The notes beneath the pieces were generated by a model. That model had not been told where the DNA came from. It saw nothing but the letters and a program-made list of their open reading frames with translations, and made no database searches. Of a stretch of DNA of 64,000 nucleotides, positions 26,019 through 38,413 are shown piece by piece. Source of the stretch: Niveispirillum irakense DSM 11586 (lineage in GTDB: Bacteria; Pseudomonadota; Alphaproteobacteria; Azospirillales; Azospirillaceae); NCBI RefSeq assembly GCF_000429645.1, contig NZ_KE386933.1, positions 918,517 through 982,516 on the forward strand, read 5' to 3'. The position numbers and the translations under genes were made by a program. Every line of letters starts with the position of its first letter. Position 1 is the stretch's first letter.

Positions 26019-27905
26019 TTACTCCTGCGGGCGATATAGGGAATCGACGAGGCTGCGGTTGATCACCACACCGTATTTGGCGCGCAGGCCCGCCATATAC
26101 TCGGCCAGCAGATCGGAGGCCAGAGCCTGATTCTGGTTGCTGGACAGCATGGCAATGGCGGTCGCGGCCTGGGCCGTGGCCGGATCAGCCGGGATCACTT
26201 CAACCAGTTTGGCAACAACCTGGCCGGTCTGGCTGGCGCCGGTAGCAACCGTATCCGGCTTGGCGGCGAACAGGGTTTCCAGCACCGAAGCCGGGATGGC
26301 GGTCGTGCCACCGGCACGGCGCGTCGGCTCGGTACGTTGAACCAGGGCACCGGTGATGCCGGCGGCGGCTTCCTGCGCCGTTGCGCCGTTGCGCAGCTTC
26401 TCGGCCACTTCTTCAGCCCGCTTGGCGGCGGTGGCGGCCTTCTGCTCGGCCTGCCAATCGGCCAGCACGCGGCCACGGACATCAGCCAGTGGACGCAGGG
26501 CGGACGGGATCACATTTTCTACCTGTACGGCGAAGAAGGCATTGCTGCCGGCTTCCGCCACACTGCCGGTCTGCCCGGCGGGAAGCGAAAAGGCATTAGT
26601 CAGGATGGTCTCGACGGCCGGCAGGTCGGCACCTTGCACATTGCCATCCATATCACGGCCCTGATTGTCGATACTGGACAGGGTCACAATCCGGCCACCC
26701 ACGGCCTTTACCGCTTCGGCCAAAGGCGTGCCGCCTGCCAGTTCGTCCTCCAGCTTGGTGGACAATTCATACAGACGGTCGATCGACTTTTCCTGGCGGA
26801 CCTTGGCTTCCACCTCAGTGCGCACATCTGCCAGCGCGCGGGTGCCGCCGCCCTTGATGTCGGACACCACGAAGACATGGAGACCGAAGGCGCTTTCAAC
26901 CGGGCCACCGGCCTTGCCCTTTTCTGCGGCGAAGACCGGATCGGCCAGTTCGGGCGGCAGATCGGCCTTCTGCACATCGGCCAGATCGACAGCTTCGGTC
27001 TTGGCAGCGGCAGCGGCCTGCTGGATGGTCTTGCCACCATTCACGGCCGCCAGAACGCTGTCGGCGGCGGCCTTGTCGGCCACCACGACCTGGGTCAGGG
27101 AGCGGCGTTCCTGGGTAATATATTCATTGGCGTGGGTATCGTAATATTCCTGCGCCTCTTCATCGCTCACCTCGATATCCTTGGCCAGCGCCGCCGCTTC
27201 CAGCAGGGCGATATTCAAGGTGCGATATTCCGGCGCGGTGTAGCGGGCCGCCTTTTCCTGATGGAACTGCGTCAGCACAGCCTCATCCGGTGCCGGGGCA
27301 TCGGGCATCGCGGTATTGGGGATGGTCACCAGATCGAAACGGCGCTGTTCTTCCCGGTGCCGGAAAAGCGCTTCGGCCAGCGTGCGCGGCACCGTGGCAC
27401 CGGCAGTGATGGCGCCGGCCATGTCGCCCTGGGCGATATCGGCGCGCACCTGCTCGACGAACTGCTGTTCGGTGTAACCGTTCTGCTGCAGCAGGGCGCG
27501 CATCAGGTTCACATCGAACTGGCCCAGGCCGCCCTGGAAGGCCGGCACCTTGCGAACCATCTCGGCCACCGTCTCATCGGCGACCCGGATGCCGGCATCG
27601 TCGGCTGCCTTGTCCAGCAGCGCGCGCTGGATCAACTGTTCCAGGGCCCGGTCGACCAGACCGAACTGACGGGCCTGGGTTTCGTTGAAGTCCGGCCCCA
27701 GCACCTGGCGCATATTGTTGAACTGGGCGCGGAATTCGCGGTCCAGCTCCTGCGGGCTGATGCTGGTATCGCCCACCTTGGCGACGCCGCCTTGAACCCC
27801 GCGCGTGATATCACCAATACCCCAGACAGCGAAGCTGATGATCAGGGCGACGAACAGGATCTTGACGACCCAGGAGCCAGCAGTGCTGCGGATGATCTGA
27901 AGCAT
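26019..27905 (-). CDS. PpiD/SurA-like periplasmic peptidyl-prolyl isomerase
   Basis: The 628-residue protein has an N-terminal membrane anchor (about 12-30, WVVKILFVALIISFAVWGIG), a SurA_N-type chaperone region (QELDREFRAQFNNM and following), and a central parvulin-like PPIase segment (LADPVFAAEKGKAGGPVESAFGLHVFVVSD) before a long helical C-terminus. This layout is that of PpiD, which receives proteins emerging from the Sec translocon. The parvulin part looks reduced, so it may act mainly as a chaperone. It is divergent from tpiA and directly upstream of trpE, with which it probably shares a transcript. Confidence 0.9.
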   Translation of the reverse strand: MLQIIRSTAGSWVVKILFVALIISFAVWGIGDITRGVQGGVAKVGDTSISPQELDREFRAQFNNMRQVLGPDFNETQARQFGLVDRALEQLIQRALLDKAADDAGIRVADETVAEMVRKVPAFQGGLGQFDVNLMRALLQQNGYTEQQFVEQVRADIAQGDMAGAITAGATVPRTLAEALFRHREEQRRFDLVTIPNTAMPDAPAPDEAVLTQFHQEKAARYTAPEYRTLNIALLEAAALAKDIEVSDEEAQEYYDTHANEYITQERRSLTQVVVADKAAADSVLAAVNGGKTIQQAAAAAKTEAVDLADVQKADLPPELADPVFAAEKGKAGGPVESAFGLHVFVVSDIKGGGTRALADVRTEVEAKVRQEKSIDRLYELSTKLEDELAGGTPLAEAVKAVGGRIVTLSSIDNQGRDMDGNVQGADLPAVETILTNAFSLPAGQTGSVAEAGSNAFFAVQVENVIPSALRPLADVRGRVLADWQAEQKAATAAKRAEEVAEKLRNGATAQEAAAGITGALVQRTEPTRRAGGTTAIPASVLETLFAAKPDTVATGASQTGQVVAKLVEVIPADPATAQAATAIAMLSSNQNQALASDLLAEYMAGLRAKYGVVINRSLVDSLYRPQE

Positions 27906-28145
27906 GGGGTGACGCTAAGGTTCCGTATTGCGGGGCGCGGGAGCGCGCTTGGCCTCACAGCCGATGCTGAAAGGCGGGGCATCATAGGGAAGGCATCGGG
28001 GTGGGGCAAGTCCGGGGGGCGGGCGGGGGGCTTGTCCCGGCGTCAGATTTCAATTTGGAACATTGGCTGTTACACCAGCCTTACAACCCGGTGAAAAGCC
28101 GCAAGGCCGATAAACGGCCAGAACAATATAATGAGGATATTGAAA
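27906..28145. promoter_or_regulatory. Divergent gap between the PpiD-like gene and tpiA
   Basis: 240 bases with no gene. It should hold both promoters. A GAGG ribosome-binding site at its right end fixes the tpiA start. Confidence 0.35.
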
Positions 28146-28901
28146 ATGACCGGAAGACGTTATCTGATCGCCGGCAACTGGAAGATGCATGGCCGGTTGC
28201 AGGATGGGACGGCGCTTGCCCAGGCGCTGGCTGAAAAGCTGGGCCCAAATGGTGACCCGCGATTCGAGATACTGGTCTGCCCGCCCGCCACGATTCTATC
28301 CGCCGTGAGCGCGGTTGGGGAGAAAACCGCGCTGCTGACGGGCGGACAGGATTGTCATGCCGCCCCGCAAGGGGCGCATACAGGCGATATTGCGGCGGAA
28401 ATGCTGGCCGACGCCGGGGCCGGCTATGTGATTGTTGGCCATTCTGAGCGGCGGCAGAATCACGCGGAAACCAGCGCGCAGGTGAAGGGTAAGGCCGCCG
28501 CCGCCCTGCGGGCTGGGCTGAAAGCCATTGTCTGTGTCGGTGAAACCCGTGAGCAGCGTGACGCCGGACAGGCGGCGGAGATTGTGGCAGCGCAAGTGGC
28601 GGGGTCGGTGCCGGAAGGTGCCACTGCCGATAATTGTGTGCTGGCCTATGAGCCGGTTTGGGCAATCGGCACCGGGTTGACACCGACCATTGCCGACATT
28701 GCAGCCATGCACAGCATGATCCGGGAAAAGCTGCGGGGGCTGGTGGCTTCGCCCGAGGCGGTACGAATCCTTTATGGCGGTTCTGTTAAAGCCTCAAATG
28801 CGGCTGAAATCCTGGCAATTGACGATGTCGATGGTGCCCTGGTCGGCGGTGCCAGCCTGGATGCAGGGTCATTCTGGGCCATTGCGCAAGCCTGCCGTTA
28901 G
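28146..28901 (+). CDS. tpiA: Triosephosphate isomerase
   Basis: TpiA interconverts dihydroxyacetone phosphate and glyceraldehyde-3-phosphate. The 251-residue TIM barrel has the catalytic Lys (AGNWKMHG), His (VIVGHSERR) and Glu with flexible loop (AYEPVWAIGTG), and the phosphate site ILYGGSVKASNA. I chose ATG 28146, which has GAGG nine bases upstream, over ATG 28131. secG follows, an order seen in many bacteria. Confidence 0.96.
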   Translation: MTGRRYLIAGNWKMHGRLQDGTALAQALAEKLGPNGDPRFEILVCPPATILSAVSAVGEKTALLTGGQDCHAAPQGAHTGDIAAEMLADAGAGYVIVGHSERRQNHAETSAQVKGKAAAALRAGLKAIVCVGETREQRDAGQAAEIVAAQVAGSVPEGATADNCVLAYEPVWAIGTGLTPTIADIAAMHSMIREKLRGLVASPEAVRILYGGSVKASNAAEILAIDDVDGALVGGASLDAGSFWAIAQACR

Positions 28902-29054
28902 CACTTCGCTATGGCATCGTCGGCGCTTAGCTTGTAAACAGACCGCCGAGCTTATGACGAGCAGGTGGCCGGCTGCTCCCGCCAGGGAGCGGCTGGTATG
29001 TTCATGTGTGAACATCGCCTGCCGTTCCGCATCGGTATTCAAGGAAGTGTTGGG

Positions 29055-29387
29055 ATGCAAGAGGTAGTCCTGGTTGTGCACCTGCTGATCACGCTGGCGC
29101 TGATCGGCGTGGTGCTGGTGCAGAAGTCGGAAGGCGGCGGCCTGGGCATCGGTGGTGGCACGATGGGCGGTTTCATGACCGCACGCGGCAGCGCCAACCT
29201 CCTGACCCGCGTGACCGCCATCCTGGCGGCCATCTTCTTCTGCACCAGCATGATTCTGGCCATCATGGCCGGAACCAAGGGTGGTGGGGACAGCATTTTC
29301 GACCGCGTGCCGGCACCGGCCGCTGTTGAACAGCCTGCTGAGCAGCCGGCTACCCCGGCGCAGCCGTCGGTTCCGGTCGGCCAGTAA
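29055..29387 (+). CDS. secG: Preprotein translocase subunit SecG
   Basis: SecG assists SecYE in protein export. The 110-residue protein has two membrane helices (VVLVVHLLITLALIGVVLV and VTAILAAIFFCTSMILAIM) joined by the conserved loop QKSEGGGLGIGGGTMGGFMTARG. A Pro/Gln/Glu-rich C-terminal tail follows. The start ATG 29055 has a clear AAGGA ribosome-binding site; the upstream open frame is not coding. A terminator lies about 50 bases downstream. Confidence 0.94.
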   Translation: MQEVVLVVHLLITLALIGVVLVQKSEGGGLGIGGGTMGGFMTARGSANLLTRVTAILAAIFFCTSMILAIMAGTKGGGDSIFDRVPAPAAVEQPAEQPATPAQPSVPVGQ

Positions 29388-29436
29388 CGCCGCGGGCCCC
29401 GTTCCGGTCGGTGCCCTGGCACCGGTGCGGCAGGCA

Positions 29437-29464
29437 AAAGAGGCGGCAGACATGCCGCCTCTTT
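29437..29464 (+). terminator. Terminator after secG
   Basis: A perfect 12-bp stem (AAAGAGGCGGCA) with the loop GACA, ending in TTTCC. Confidence 0.75.
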
Positions 29465-29606
29465 CCGTTAGGGCATGGATATGATGGACTGGGGGCTTGG
29501 CCCCTTATCCCGGAGAACAGGTGGGGCGGGGTTGTGATCATCCCGGCTCGCCGCGAGTAGAGATTGGGCCAACGGCCCAAGACCATTGGCACGGACGCAA
29601 GGTTAG

Positions 29607-31241
<1,635 letters not shown>

Positions 31242-31258
31242 AGCCAGAATATTCAGAT

Positions 31259-31302
31259 CACGGCCGGGGAGGGGGAAACCTTTCTCCGGCCGTCTGGTTT
31301 TC
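31259..31302 (+). terminator. Probable terminator after pyrG
   Basis: ACGGCCGG and CCGGCCGT form an 8-bp outer stem around a further partly paired region, followed by CTGGTTTT. Confidence 0.55.
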
Positions 31303-31346
31303 AGCCCTTCGCTTTCCCATATCCGGGTTCAAAGGAGAGAGTTTCC

Positions 31347-32183
31347 ATGAACCGCACCGTTAAAGTCGGCCCGCTTTCCATCGCCAATGACAAGCCGTTC
31401 ACGCTGATCGCCGGCCCCTGCCAGCTTGAATCGCGTGACCATGCCATGACCATGGCAGCGGCCCTGGCGGAGTTGACGGCCAAGCTGGGGATCGGGTTGA
31501 TCTATAAGACCAGCTTCGACAAGGCCAACCGCACCTCCGTTTCTGCGCAGCGCGGTCTGGGCATGGATAAGTCCCTGCCGATCCTGGTGGAAATCCGGGA
31601 GAAATTCGGCTGCCCGGTGCTGACCGATATTCACAGCGCCGATCAGTGCGCGCCGGTGGCGGAAGCGGTGGATGTGCTGCAGATCCCGGCCTTCCTCTGC
31701 CGCCAGACCGACCTGCTGCTGGCCGCCGGTGAAACGGGCAAGCCGATCAATGTGAAGAAAGGCCAATTCCTGGCGCCGTGGGACATGAAGAATGTCGCCG
31801 CCAAGATCGCGTCGACCGGCAACCATAATGTGCTGCTGTGCGAGCGCGGGGCCAGCTTCGGCTATAACACCCTGGTCAGCGACATGCGCTCCCTGCCCAT
31901 CATGGCGCAGACGGGATATCCCGTTGTGTATGATGCCACCCATTCCGTGCAGCAGCCGGGCGGGCAGGGCACCAGCAGCGGTGGCCAGCGGGAATTCGTG
32001 CCGGTTCTGGCCCGTGCCGCCATTGCCATCGGTGTTGCAGCCGTGTTCATGGAAACGCACGAGAACCCGGATTGCGCCCCCAGCGACGGCCCCAACATGG
32101 TGCCGCTGGACCAGATGGAAGGCGTCCTTTCCACGCTGGTGGCTCTGGATCGGATCGCAAAAGCCAATCCTGTTGTTCTCTGA
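31347..32183 (+). CDS. kdsA: 3-Deoxy-8-phosphooctulonate synthase
   Basis: KdsA condenses arabinose-5-phosphate with PEP to make KDO-8-phosphate for the LPS core. The 278-residue protein has the family motifs [59 protein letters not shown] and METHENPD. It shows the KANRTS and metal-site features of the family; I did not establish whether it is the metal-dependent class. eno follows 260 bases on. Confidence 0.96.
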   Translation: MNRTVKVGPLSIANDKPFTLIAGPCQLESRDHAMTMAAALAELTAKLGIGLIYKTSFDKANRTSVSAQRGLGMDKSLPILVEIREKFGCPVLTDIHSADQCAPVAEAVDVLQIPAFLCRQTDLLLAAGETGKPINVKKGQFLAPWDMKNVAAKIASTGNHNVLLCERGASFGYNTLVSDMRSLPIMAQTGYPVVYDATHSVQQPGGQGTSSGGQREFVPVLARAAIAIGVAAVFMETHENPDCAPSDGPNMVPLDQMEGVLSTLVALDRIAKANPVVL

Positions 32184-33724
<1,541 letters not shown>

Positions 33725-33766
33725 GGCGATTTCCACTCCTTTCGGGGTGGTCTTGCTATGTCATTC

Positions 33767-33798
33767 GGGCGGCCCAAATGGGCCGCCCGTTTTATTTT
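33767..33798 (+). terminator. Terminator after eno
   Basis: A perfect 9-bp stem (GGGCGGCCC) with the loop AAAT, followed by GTTTTATTTT. Confidence 0.85.
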
Positions 33799-33887
33799 GC
33801 CCTTGTTTGATGATGACAAGATAAGGTCATGCAACCGGATTAAAAATCCCGTTGACCATTCTACCTGCCCCATGATTCCATTCGGTC

Positions 33888-34229
33888 ATGTCTACGATAC
33901 GTCATCTCCGCTCCGCCCTTCTCCGTGCCCTGCGTCAGACAGTCGGTCCCCTGATCGGTGTCTGCGTCGTGGGGTATTTCGCCTATCACACAGTTCATGG
34001 TGATCGGGGCCTTGTGGCGCTGACCCACCTGCAGAACGAAGTGGCCGAGGCCCAGGCGACGCTCACCCAGGTTCGGGGGGAGCGGGAAGAGCTGGAGCGT
34101 CGTGCCAACCTGCTGCGCCCAGACCATCTGGACCCCGATCTTTTGGAAGAACGGGCGCGTGCTGTACTGAACTATTCGCATCCTGATGAATTAATTATTT
34201 TGCTTCCACGCCGGCCTGCTACGCACTGA
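33888..34229 (+). CDS. ftsB: Septum formation initiator FtsB/DivIC family protein
   Basis: The 113-residue protein has one N-terminal membrane helix (about 19-35, VGPLIGVCVVGYFAYHTVHG) and a periplasmic coiled coil (LQNEVAEAQATLTQVRGERE). The conserved GDRGLVAL and ANLLRPDHLDPDLLEERAR stretches complete the FtsB pattern. FtsB with FtsL and FtsQ activates septal peptidoglycan synthesis. The position between eno and pdhA is conserved in alphaproteobacteria and supports the call. Confidence 0.9.
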   Translation: MSTIRHLRSALLRALRQTVGPLIGVCVVGYFAYHTVHGDRGLVALTHLQNEVAEAQATLTQVRGEREELERRANLLRPDHLDPDLLEERARAVLNYSHPDELIILLPRRPATH

Positions 34230-34290
34230 GTGCAGTTCACCCCCGACCAAGGTCGGGTAAGTCCATGAAATAGTAGCGATTAACCTGAAT

Positions 34291-34318
34291 TTGGATAACC
34301 GGAATTTTCTCATATAAA
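34291..34318 (+). promoter_or_regulatory. Candidate promoter of the pdh operon
   Basis: TTGGAT (34291-34296) and TATAAA (34313-34318) with a 16-base spacer. Predicted transcription start is near 34325, leaving a leader of about 105 bases before pdhA. Confidence 0.5.
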
Positions 34319-34390
34319 ACAGTATATTGCACTGCACTCACCCTTGCCATTGGGTGCAGGTGGGGTTAGGTCTAGGCTTCGCAGATGCGA

Positions 34391-34407
34391 TGCAATGGCG
34401 CATTGCA
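34391..34407. promoter_or_regulatory. Perfect inverted repeat in the pdhA leader
   Basis: TGCAATG-GCG-CATTGCA, arms of 7 bp, 24 bases before the pdhA start codon. It could be an operator for a pyruvate/acetate-responsive regulator or an RNA hairpin that affects translation. Confidence 0.45.
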
Positions 34408-34431
34408 CACCCGTTTATCTGGGAGGAGCCA

Positions 34432-35448
34432 GTGGCAGTCACGAAGCGCCGCACCACTCGGTCCGCGGCCCCCGCCGCCCCGACCCTGCCGAGCAAAGAA
34501 GAGCTGATCCGGTATTACCGTGAGATGCTGCTCATCCGCCGTTTCGAAGAGAAGGCGGGCCAGCTCTACGGCATGGGTCTGATCGGTGGTTTTTGCCATC
34601 TCTATATCGGCCAGGAAGCTGTTGTCGTCGGCATCCAGTCCTGCATGACAGAAGCCGACAGCGTCATCACCAGCTACCGTGACCATGGCCATATGCTGGC
34701 CTGTGGCATGGAGAGCAAGGGCGTGATGGCGGAGCTGACCGGCCGTGCCGGTGGCTACTCCAAGGGCAAGGGTGGCTCCATGCACATGTTCAGCCGTGAG
34801 AAGAAATTCTACGGCGGCCATGGCATCGTTGCCGCACAGGTGCCGATCGGCGCCGGCCTGGGCTTTGCCCACAAGTACAACAAGGATGGCGGCTTCAACG
34901 CCTGCTATATGGGCGACGGCGCCATCAACCAGGGCCAGGTCTATGAGACCTTCAACATGGCCGCCCTGTGGAAGCTGCCGACCCTGTTCGTGATCGAGAA
35001 CAACAAGTACGCCATGGGCACCGCCCAGGCCCGCGCCTCGGCCGGTGAGTTGTTCCAGCGCGGCAGCGCCTATGGCATTCCCGGCAAACAGGTCAACGGC
35101 ATGGACGTTTTGGAAGTCCGCGCCGCCGCCCATGAGGCGATTGAATATATCCGCGCCGGCAACGGCCCGGTGATCCTGGAAATGCAGACCTACCGCTATC
35201 GCGGCCATTCCATGTCCGATCCGGCAAAGTATCGGACGAAGGAAGAGGTCAACAAGATGCGGTCGGAAAGCGACCCGATCGACAACCTCAAGAAGCTGCT
35301 GCTTGAACAGGGTTATGCTGACGAGGAAAGCCTGAAGGTCGTCGATCGCGAGGTGAAGGATATCGTCACCGAGGCGGCCGATTTCGCCACCACCAGCCCC
35401 GAGCCCGATCCGTCCGAACTGTGGACGGATGTTCTCGTGGAAGCCTGA
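34432..35448 (+). CDS. pdhA: Pyruvate dehydrogenase E1 component, alpha subunit
   Basis: E1 alpha and E1 beta decarboxylate pyruvate with thiamine diphosphate and pass the acetyl group to lipoyl-E2. The protein has the ThDP motif MGDGAINQGQVYETFNMAA followed by LFVIENNKYAMGT, the phosphorylation-loop-like YRYRGHSMSDP, and HLYIGQEAVVVG. The start is taken at GTG 34432, which has a GGGAGGAG ribosome-binding site (338 residues). An in-frame ATG at 34327 would coincide with the predicted transcription start and is unlikely. Confidence 0.95.
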   Translation: MAVTKRRTTRSAAPAAPTLPSKEELIRYYREMLLIRRFEEKAGQLYGMGLIGGFCHLYIGQEAVVVGIQSCMTEADSVITSYRDHGHMLACGMESKGVMAELTGRAGGYSKGKGGSMHMFSREKKFYGGHGIVAAQVPIGAGLGFAHKYNKDGGFNACYMGDGAINQGQVYETFNMAALWKLPTLFVIENNKYAMGTAQARASAGELFQRGSAYGIPGKQVNGMDVLEVRAAAHEAIEYIRAGNGPVILEMQTYRYRGHSMSDPAKYRTKEEVNKMRSESDPIDNLKKLLLEQGYADEESLKVVDREVKDIVTEAADFATTSPEPDPSELWTDVLVEA

Positions 35449-35474
35449 AGTCTGCCGTCACCGGAGGATAGAAT

Positions 35475-36848
35475 ATGCCCGTACAGGTCCTGATGCCGGC
35501 CCTGTCGCCGACCATGACGGAAGGCAAGCTGGCCAAGTGGTTGAAGAAGGAAGGCGACACCGTGAAGAGCGGTGACGTCCTGGCCGAGATCGAAACCGAC
35601 AAGGCGACCATGGAAGTGGAAGCCGTCGATGAAGGCACGCTGCTGAAGATCCTGGTGCCGGAAGGTACCGAGAATGTCGCCGTGAACACCCCCATCGCCA
35701 GCATTGGCGAAGAGGGTGAAAGCGCGGAGACGGCTCCCGCCGCGGCCGCGGCCAAGCCGACCGAGGTGAAGCAGGAAGCCACGGTTTCCACGCCTTCCAC
35801 CCCGGCCCCGGTTCCGCCCCAGGCCAAGGCACCGGAGAGCGACGAGGATAAGTACTTCAAGGACGTCAAGACCCAGACCGTGCGTGAAGCCCTGCGCGAC
35901 GCCATGGCCGAGGAAATGCGCCGCGATCCGACCGTCTTCCTGATGGGCGAGGAAGTGGCCGAATATCAGGGCGCCTATAAGATTTCCCAGGGCATGCTGC
36001 AGGAATTCGGTGCCGATCGTGTGATCGATACGCCGATCACCGAGCATGGTTTTGCCGGTCTGGCTGTGGGTGCGGCTTTCGGCGGTCTGCGCCCGATCGT
36101 GGAGTTCATGACCATGAACTTCTCGATGCAGGCCATCGACCACATCATCAATTCCGCTGCCAAGACGCTGTACATGTCCGGCGGTCAGATGGGCTGCCCC
36201 ATCGTGTTCCGCGGCCCCAACGGTGCCGCCGCCCGCGTGGGCGCGCAGCACAGCCAGGATTACGCTTCCTGGTACGGCCATGTGCCGGGCTTGAAGGTGG
36301 TCGCCCCCTACAGCGCCGCCGATGCCAAGGGCCTGATGAAGGCGGCGATCCGTGATCCGAACCCGGTGGTGTTCCTGGAGAACGAGATCGTTTACGGCCA
36401 CAGCTTCCCGGTCCCGACTGATCCGGACTTCATTGTTCCGATCGGCAAGGCCAAGGTGGTGCGCGCCGGTACGGATGTCACCATCGTCACCTATTCCATC
36501 TGCGTGGCCCATGCACTGGCCGCCGCCGAGACGCTGGCCGAACAGGGCATCAGCGCCGAGGTGATCGACCTGCGCACCATCCGCCCGCTGGATGTGGAAA
36601 CCGTGATGGCCAGCGTGAAGAAGACCAACCGTCTGGTCGCGGTGGAAGAAGGCTGGGCCTTTGCCGGCATCGGTTCCGAACTGGCCGCGCTGGCGATGGA
36701 ACATGCGTTCGATTATCTGGATGCGCCGGTCGTCCGCGTCACCGCCAAGGATGTGCCGCTGCCCTACGCGGCCAACCTGGAAAAGCTGGCCCTGCCGCAG
36801 CCGCATGACATTGTGGATGCGGTCAAGTCCGTCACCTACAAGAAATAA
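35475..36848 (+). CDS. pdhB: Pyruvate dehydrogenase E1 component, beta subunit, with N-terminal lipoyl domain
   Basis: Residues 1-82 are a lipoyl domain with the attachment Lys in [18 protein letters not shown] Pro/Ala-rich linker (about 85-120) leads to the E1 beta transketolase-like domain ([25 protein letters not shown], the catalytic region [25 protein letters not shown]). A lipoyl domain on E1 beta is a known alphaproteobacterial trait. The first 80 or so codons are nearly the same as those of pdhC, including a 53-base identical run. It lies 26 bases after pdhA. Confidence 0.96.
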   Translation: MPVQVLMPALSPTMTEGKLAKWLKKEGDTVKSGDVLAEIETDKATMEVEAVDEGTLLKILVPEGTENVAVNTPIASIGEEGESAETAPAAAAAKPTEVKQEATVSTPSTPAPVPPQAKAPESDEDKYFKDVKTQTVREALRDAMAEEMRRDPTVFLMGEEVAEYQGAYKISQGMLQEFGADRVIDTPITEHGFAGLAVGAAFGGLRPIVEFMTMNFSMQAIDHIINSAAKTLYMSGGQMGCPIVFRGPNGAAARVGAQHSQDYASWYGHVPGLKVVAPYSAADAKGLMKAAIRDPNPVVFLENEIVYGHSFPVPTDPDFIVPIGKAKVVRAGTDVTIVTYSICVAHALAAAETLAEQGISAEVIDLRTIRPLDVETVMASVKKTNRLVAVEEGWAFAGIGSELAALAMEHAFDYLDAPVVRVTAKDVPLPYAANLEKLALPQPHDIVDAVKSVTYKK

Positions 36849-36866
36849 GGCAGAGGGGATCAAGAT

Positions 36867-38174
36867 ATGCCGATCGAAATCCTGATGCCGGCCCTGTCGC
36901 CGACCATGACGGAAGGCAAGCTGGCCAAGTGGGTGAAGAAGGAAGGCGACGCGGTGAAGTCCGGCGATGTTCTCGCTGAGATCGAAACCGATAAGGCGAC
37001 CATGGAAGTGGAAGCCGTGGACGAAGGCACGCTGGGCAAGATCCTGGTTGCCGAAGGGACTGAGGGTGTGGCGGTGAATACCCCCATCGCCGTCATCCTG
37101 GAGGAGGGCGAGGACGCCTCTGCCATCGGTGCGCCCAAGGCGGCCCCCAAGGCTGAAGCAGCCCCCGCCCCGAAGGCAGAGGCTGCGGCACCCACCGCCG
37201 CCCCGGCCCCGGCAGCCAAGCCGGCTTCTGCGGCCACGGGTGACCGCGTGTTCGCCAGCCCGCTGGCCCGCCGCTTGGCCTCCCAGGGTGGTCTGGACCT
37301 GAAGGCTGTTGCCGGTACCGGCCCGAATGGCCGTATCGTCAAGGCCGATGTGGAAGCGGCCCTGAAGGGTGGTGCGCCCAAGGCCGCCGCGGCACCCGCC
37401 GCCGCTGCCCCGCAGGCAGCCGCCCCGGCCCCTGTCGCCGCCGCAGCGGCACCCAAGGGCATTGATGCCAAGGCGTTGGCTGACAAGCTGGGCATGAAGT
37501 ACAAGGTTCTGCCCAACAGCGGCATGCGCAAGACCATCGCCAAGCGCCTGACCGAAGCCTGGCAGACCATCCCGCACTTTGGTCTGGCCGTCGATTGCGA
37601 GATCGACAACCTGCTGAAGCTGCGCGCCGAACTGAACGCGAAGTCGGGGGAGAAGATCTCCGTCAACGATTTCGTGGTCAAGGCGGTGGCCATTGCGCTG
37701 GCCCGCTTCCCGGCGGCCAACGTATCCTGGCACGAGGATGGCATTCTCCAGTACGAGAATGTGGACGTCTCCGTCGCCGTTTCCACCGATGGCGGTCTGA
37801 TCACCCCCATCGTGAAGAACGCCGACCGCAAGGGCCTGGCCACCATCTCCGCCGAGGTCAAGGAACTGGCGAAGAAGGCCAAGGAAGGCAAGCTGAAGCC
37901 GGAGGAATTCCAGGGCGGCACGTTCTCCGTGTCCAACCTGGGCATGTTCGGCATCAAGAGCTTCACCTCCATCATCAACCCGCCGCAGAGCTGCATTCTG
38001 TCGGTCGGTGCGGGTGAGAAGCGCCCGGTGGTCAAGGGCGACGCGCTGGCCATTGCCACCGTCATGTCCCTGACGCTCACCGTTGACCACCGTTCAGTCG
38101 ATGGTGCCGTGGGTGCGGAGTTCCTGAAGCTGCTGAAGGGCCTGATCGAAGACCCGATCACCCTGATGCTGTGA
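36867..38174 (+). CDS. pdhC: Pyruvate dehydrogenase E2, dihydrolipoamide acetyltransferase
   Basis: E2 forms the core of the complex and transfers acetyl to CoA. The 435-residue protein has one lipoyl domain (Lys in [11 protein letters not shown]), an Ala/Pro-rich linker, a peripheral-subunit-binding domain (FASPLARRLASQGGLDLKAV, GTGPNGRIVKADVEAAL), a second Ala/Pro linker, and a catalytic domain ending in the active-site TVDHRSVDGAVGAEFL. The family length is usual for a one-lipoyl E2. It lies 18 bases after pdhB. Confidence 0.96.
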   Translation: MPIEILMPALSPTMTEGKLAKWVKKEGDAVKSGDVLAEIETDKATMEVEAVDEGTLGKILVAEGTEGVAVNTPIAVILEEGEDASAIGAPKAAPKAEAAPAPKAEAAAPTAAPAPAAKPASAATGDRVFASPLARRLASQGGLDLKAVAGTGPNGRIVKADVEAALKGGAPKAAAAPAAAAPQAAAPAPVAAAAAPKGIDAKALADKLGMKYKVLPNSGMRKTIAKRLTEAWQTIPHFGLAVDCEIDNLLKLRAELNAKSGEKISVNDFVVKAVAIALARFPAANVSWHEDGILQYENVDVSVAVSTDGGLITPIVKNADRKGLATISAEVKELAKKAKEGKLKPEEFQGGTFSVSNLGMFGIKSFTSIINPPQSCILSVGAGEKRPVVKGDALAIATVMSLTLTVDHRSVDGAVGAEFLKLLKGLIEDPITLML

Positions 38175-38180
38175 TGTGGA

Positions 38181-38205
38181 GTGGGAGCCCCTGTTGGGCT
38201 CCCAC
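38181..38205 (+). terminator. Hairpin after pdhC
   Basis: A 9-bp perfect stem (GTGGGAGCC) with a 7-base loop, followed only by CGTTCC. It may reduce read-through into lpd. Confidence 0.5.
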
Positions 38206-38213
38206 CGTTCCTA

Positions 38214-38336
38214 CCGTCATCCCGGCGACAAGCCGGGATCCAGGGGCCAAAGGCACTACGGTAGGGTTTTCCGATCAAAGCTGCTGAAACGTTGGGCTTG
38301 TGGCCCCTGGATCCCGGCTTATCGCCGGGATGACGG
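38214..38336. repeat. Inverted-repeat element between pdhC and lpd
   Basis: Two 36-base arms, 38214-38249 and 38301-38336, are inverted copies with one mismatch, 51 bases apart. Each arm contains its own small hairpin (CCCGGC/GCCGGG). Units of this GTCATCCCGGC...GCCGGGATCC type are common interspersed palindromes in alphaproteobacterial genomes. It splits lpd from the pdhABC genes. Confidence 0.8.
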
Positions 38337-38413
38337 AGGTGGGGTGGGTGTTGGTTGAGGCAAATGGCCTCCCATTGCCGATCTCCTGTGCCCTGACACG
38401 AAGGACCAAGATC

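Noticed and set aside
34242-34257. CCCGACC-AA-GGTCGGG palindrome after ftsB as a terminator
   Set aside because: The loop is too small and no T-run follows; it may still have some role but cannot be supported.
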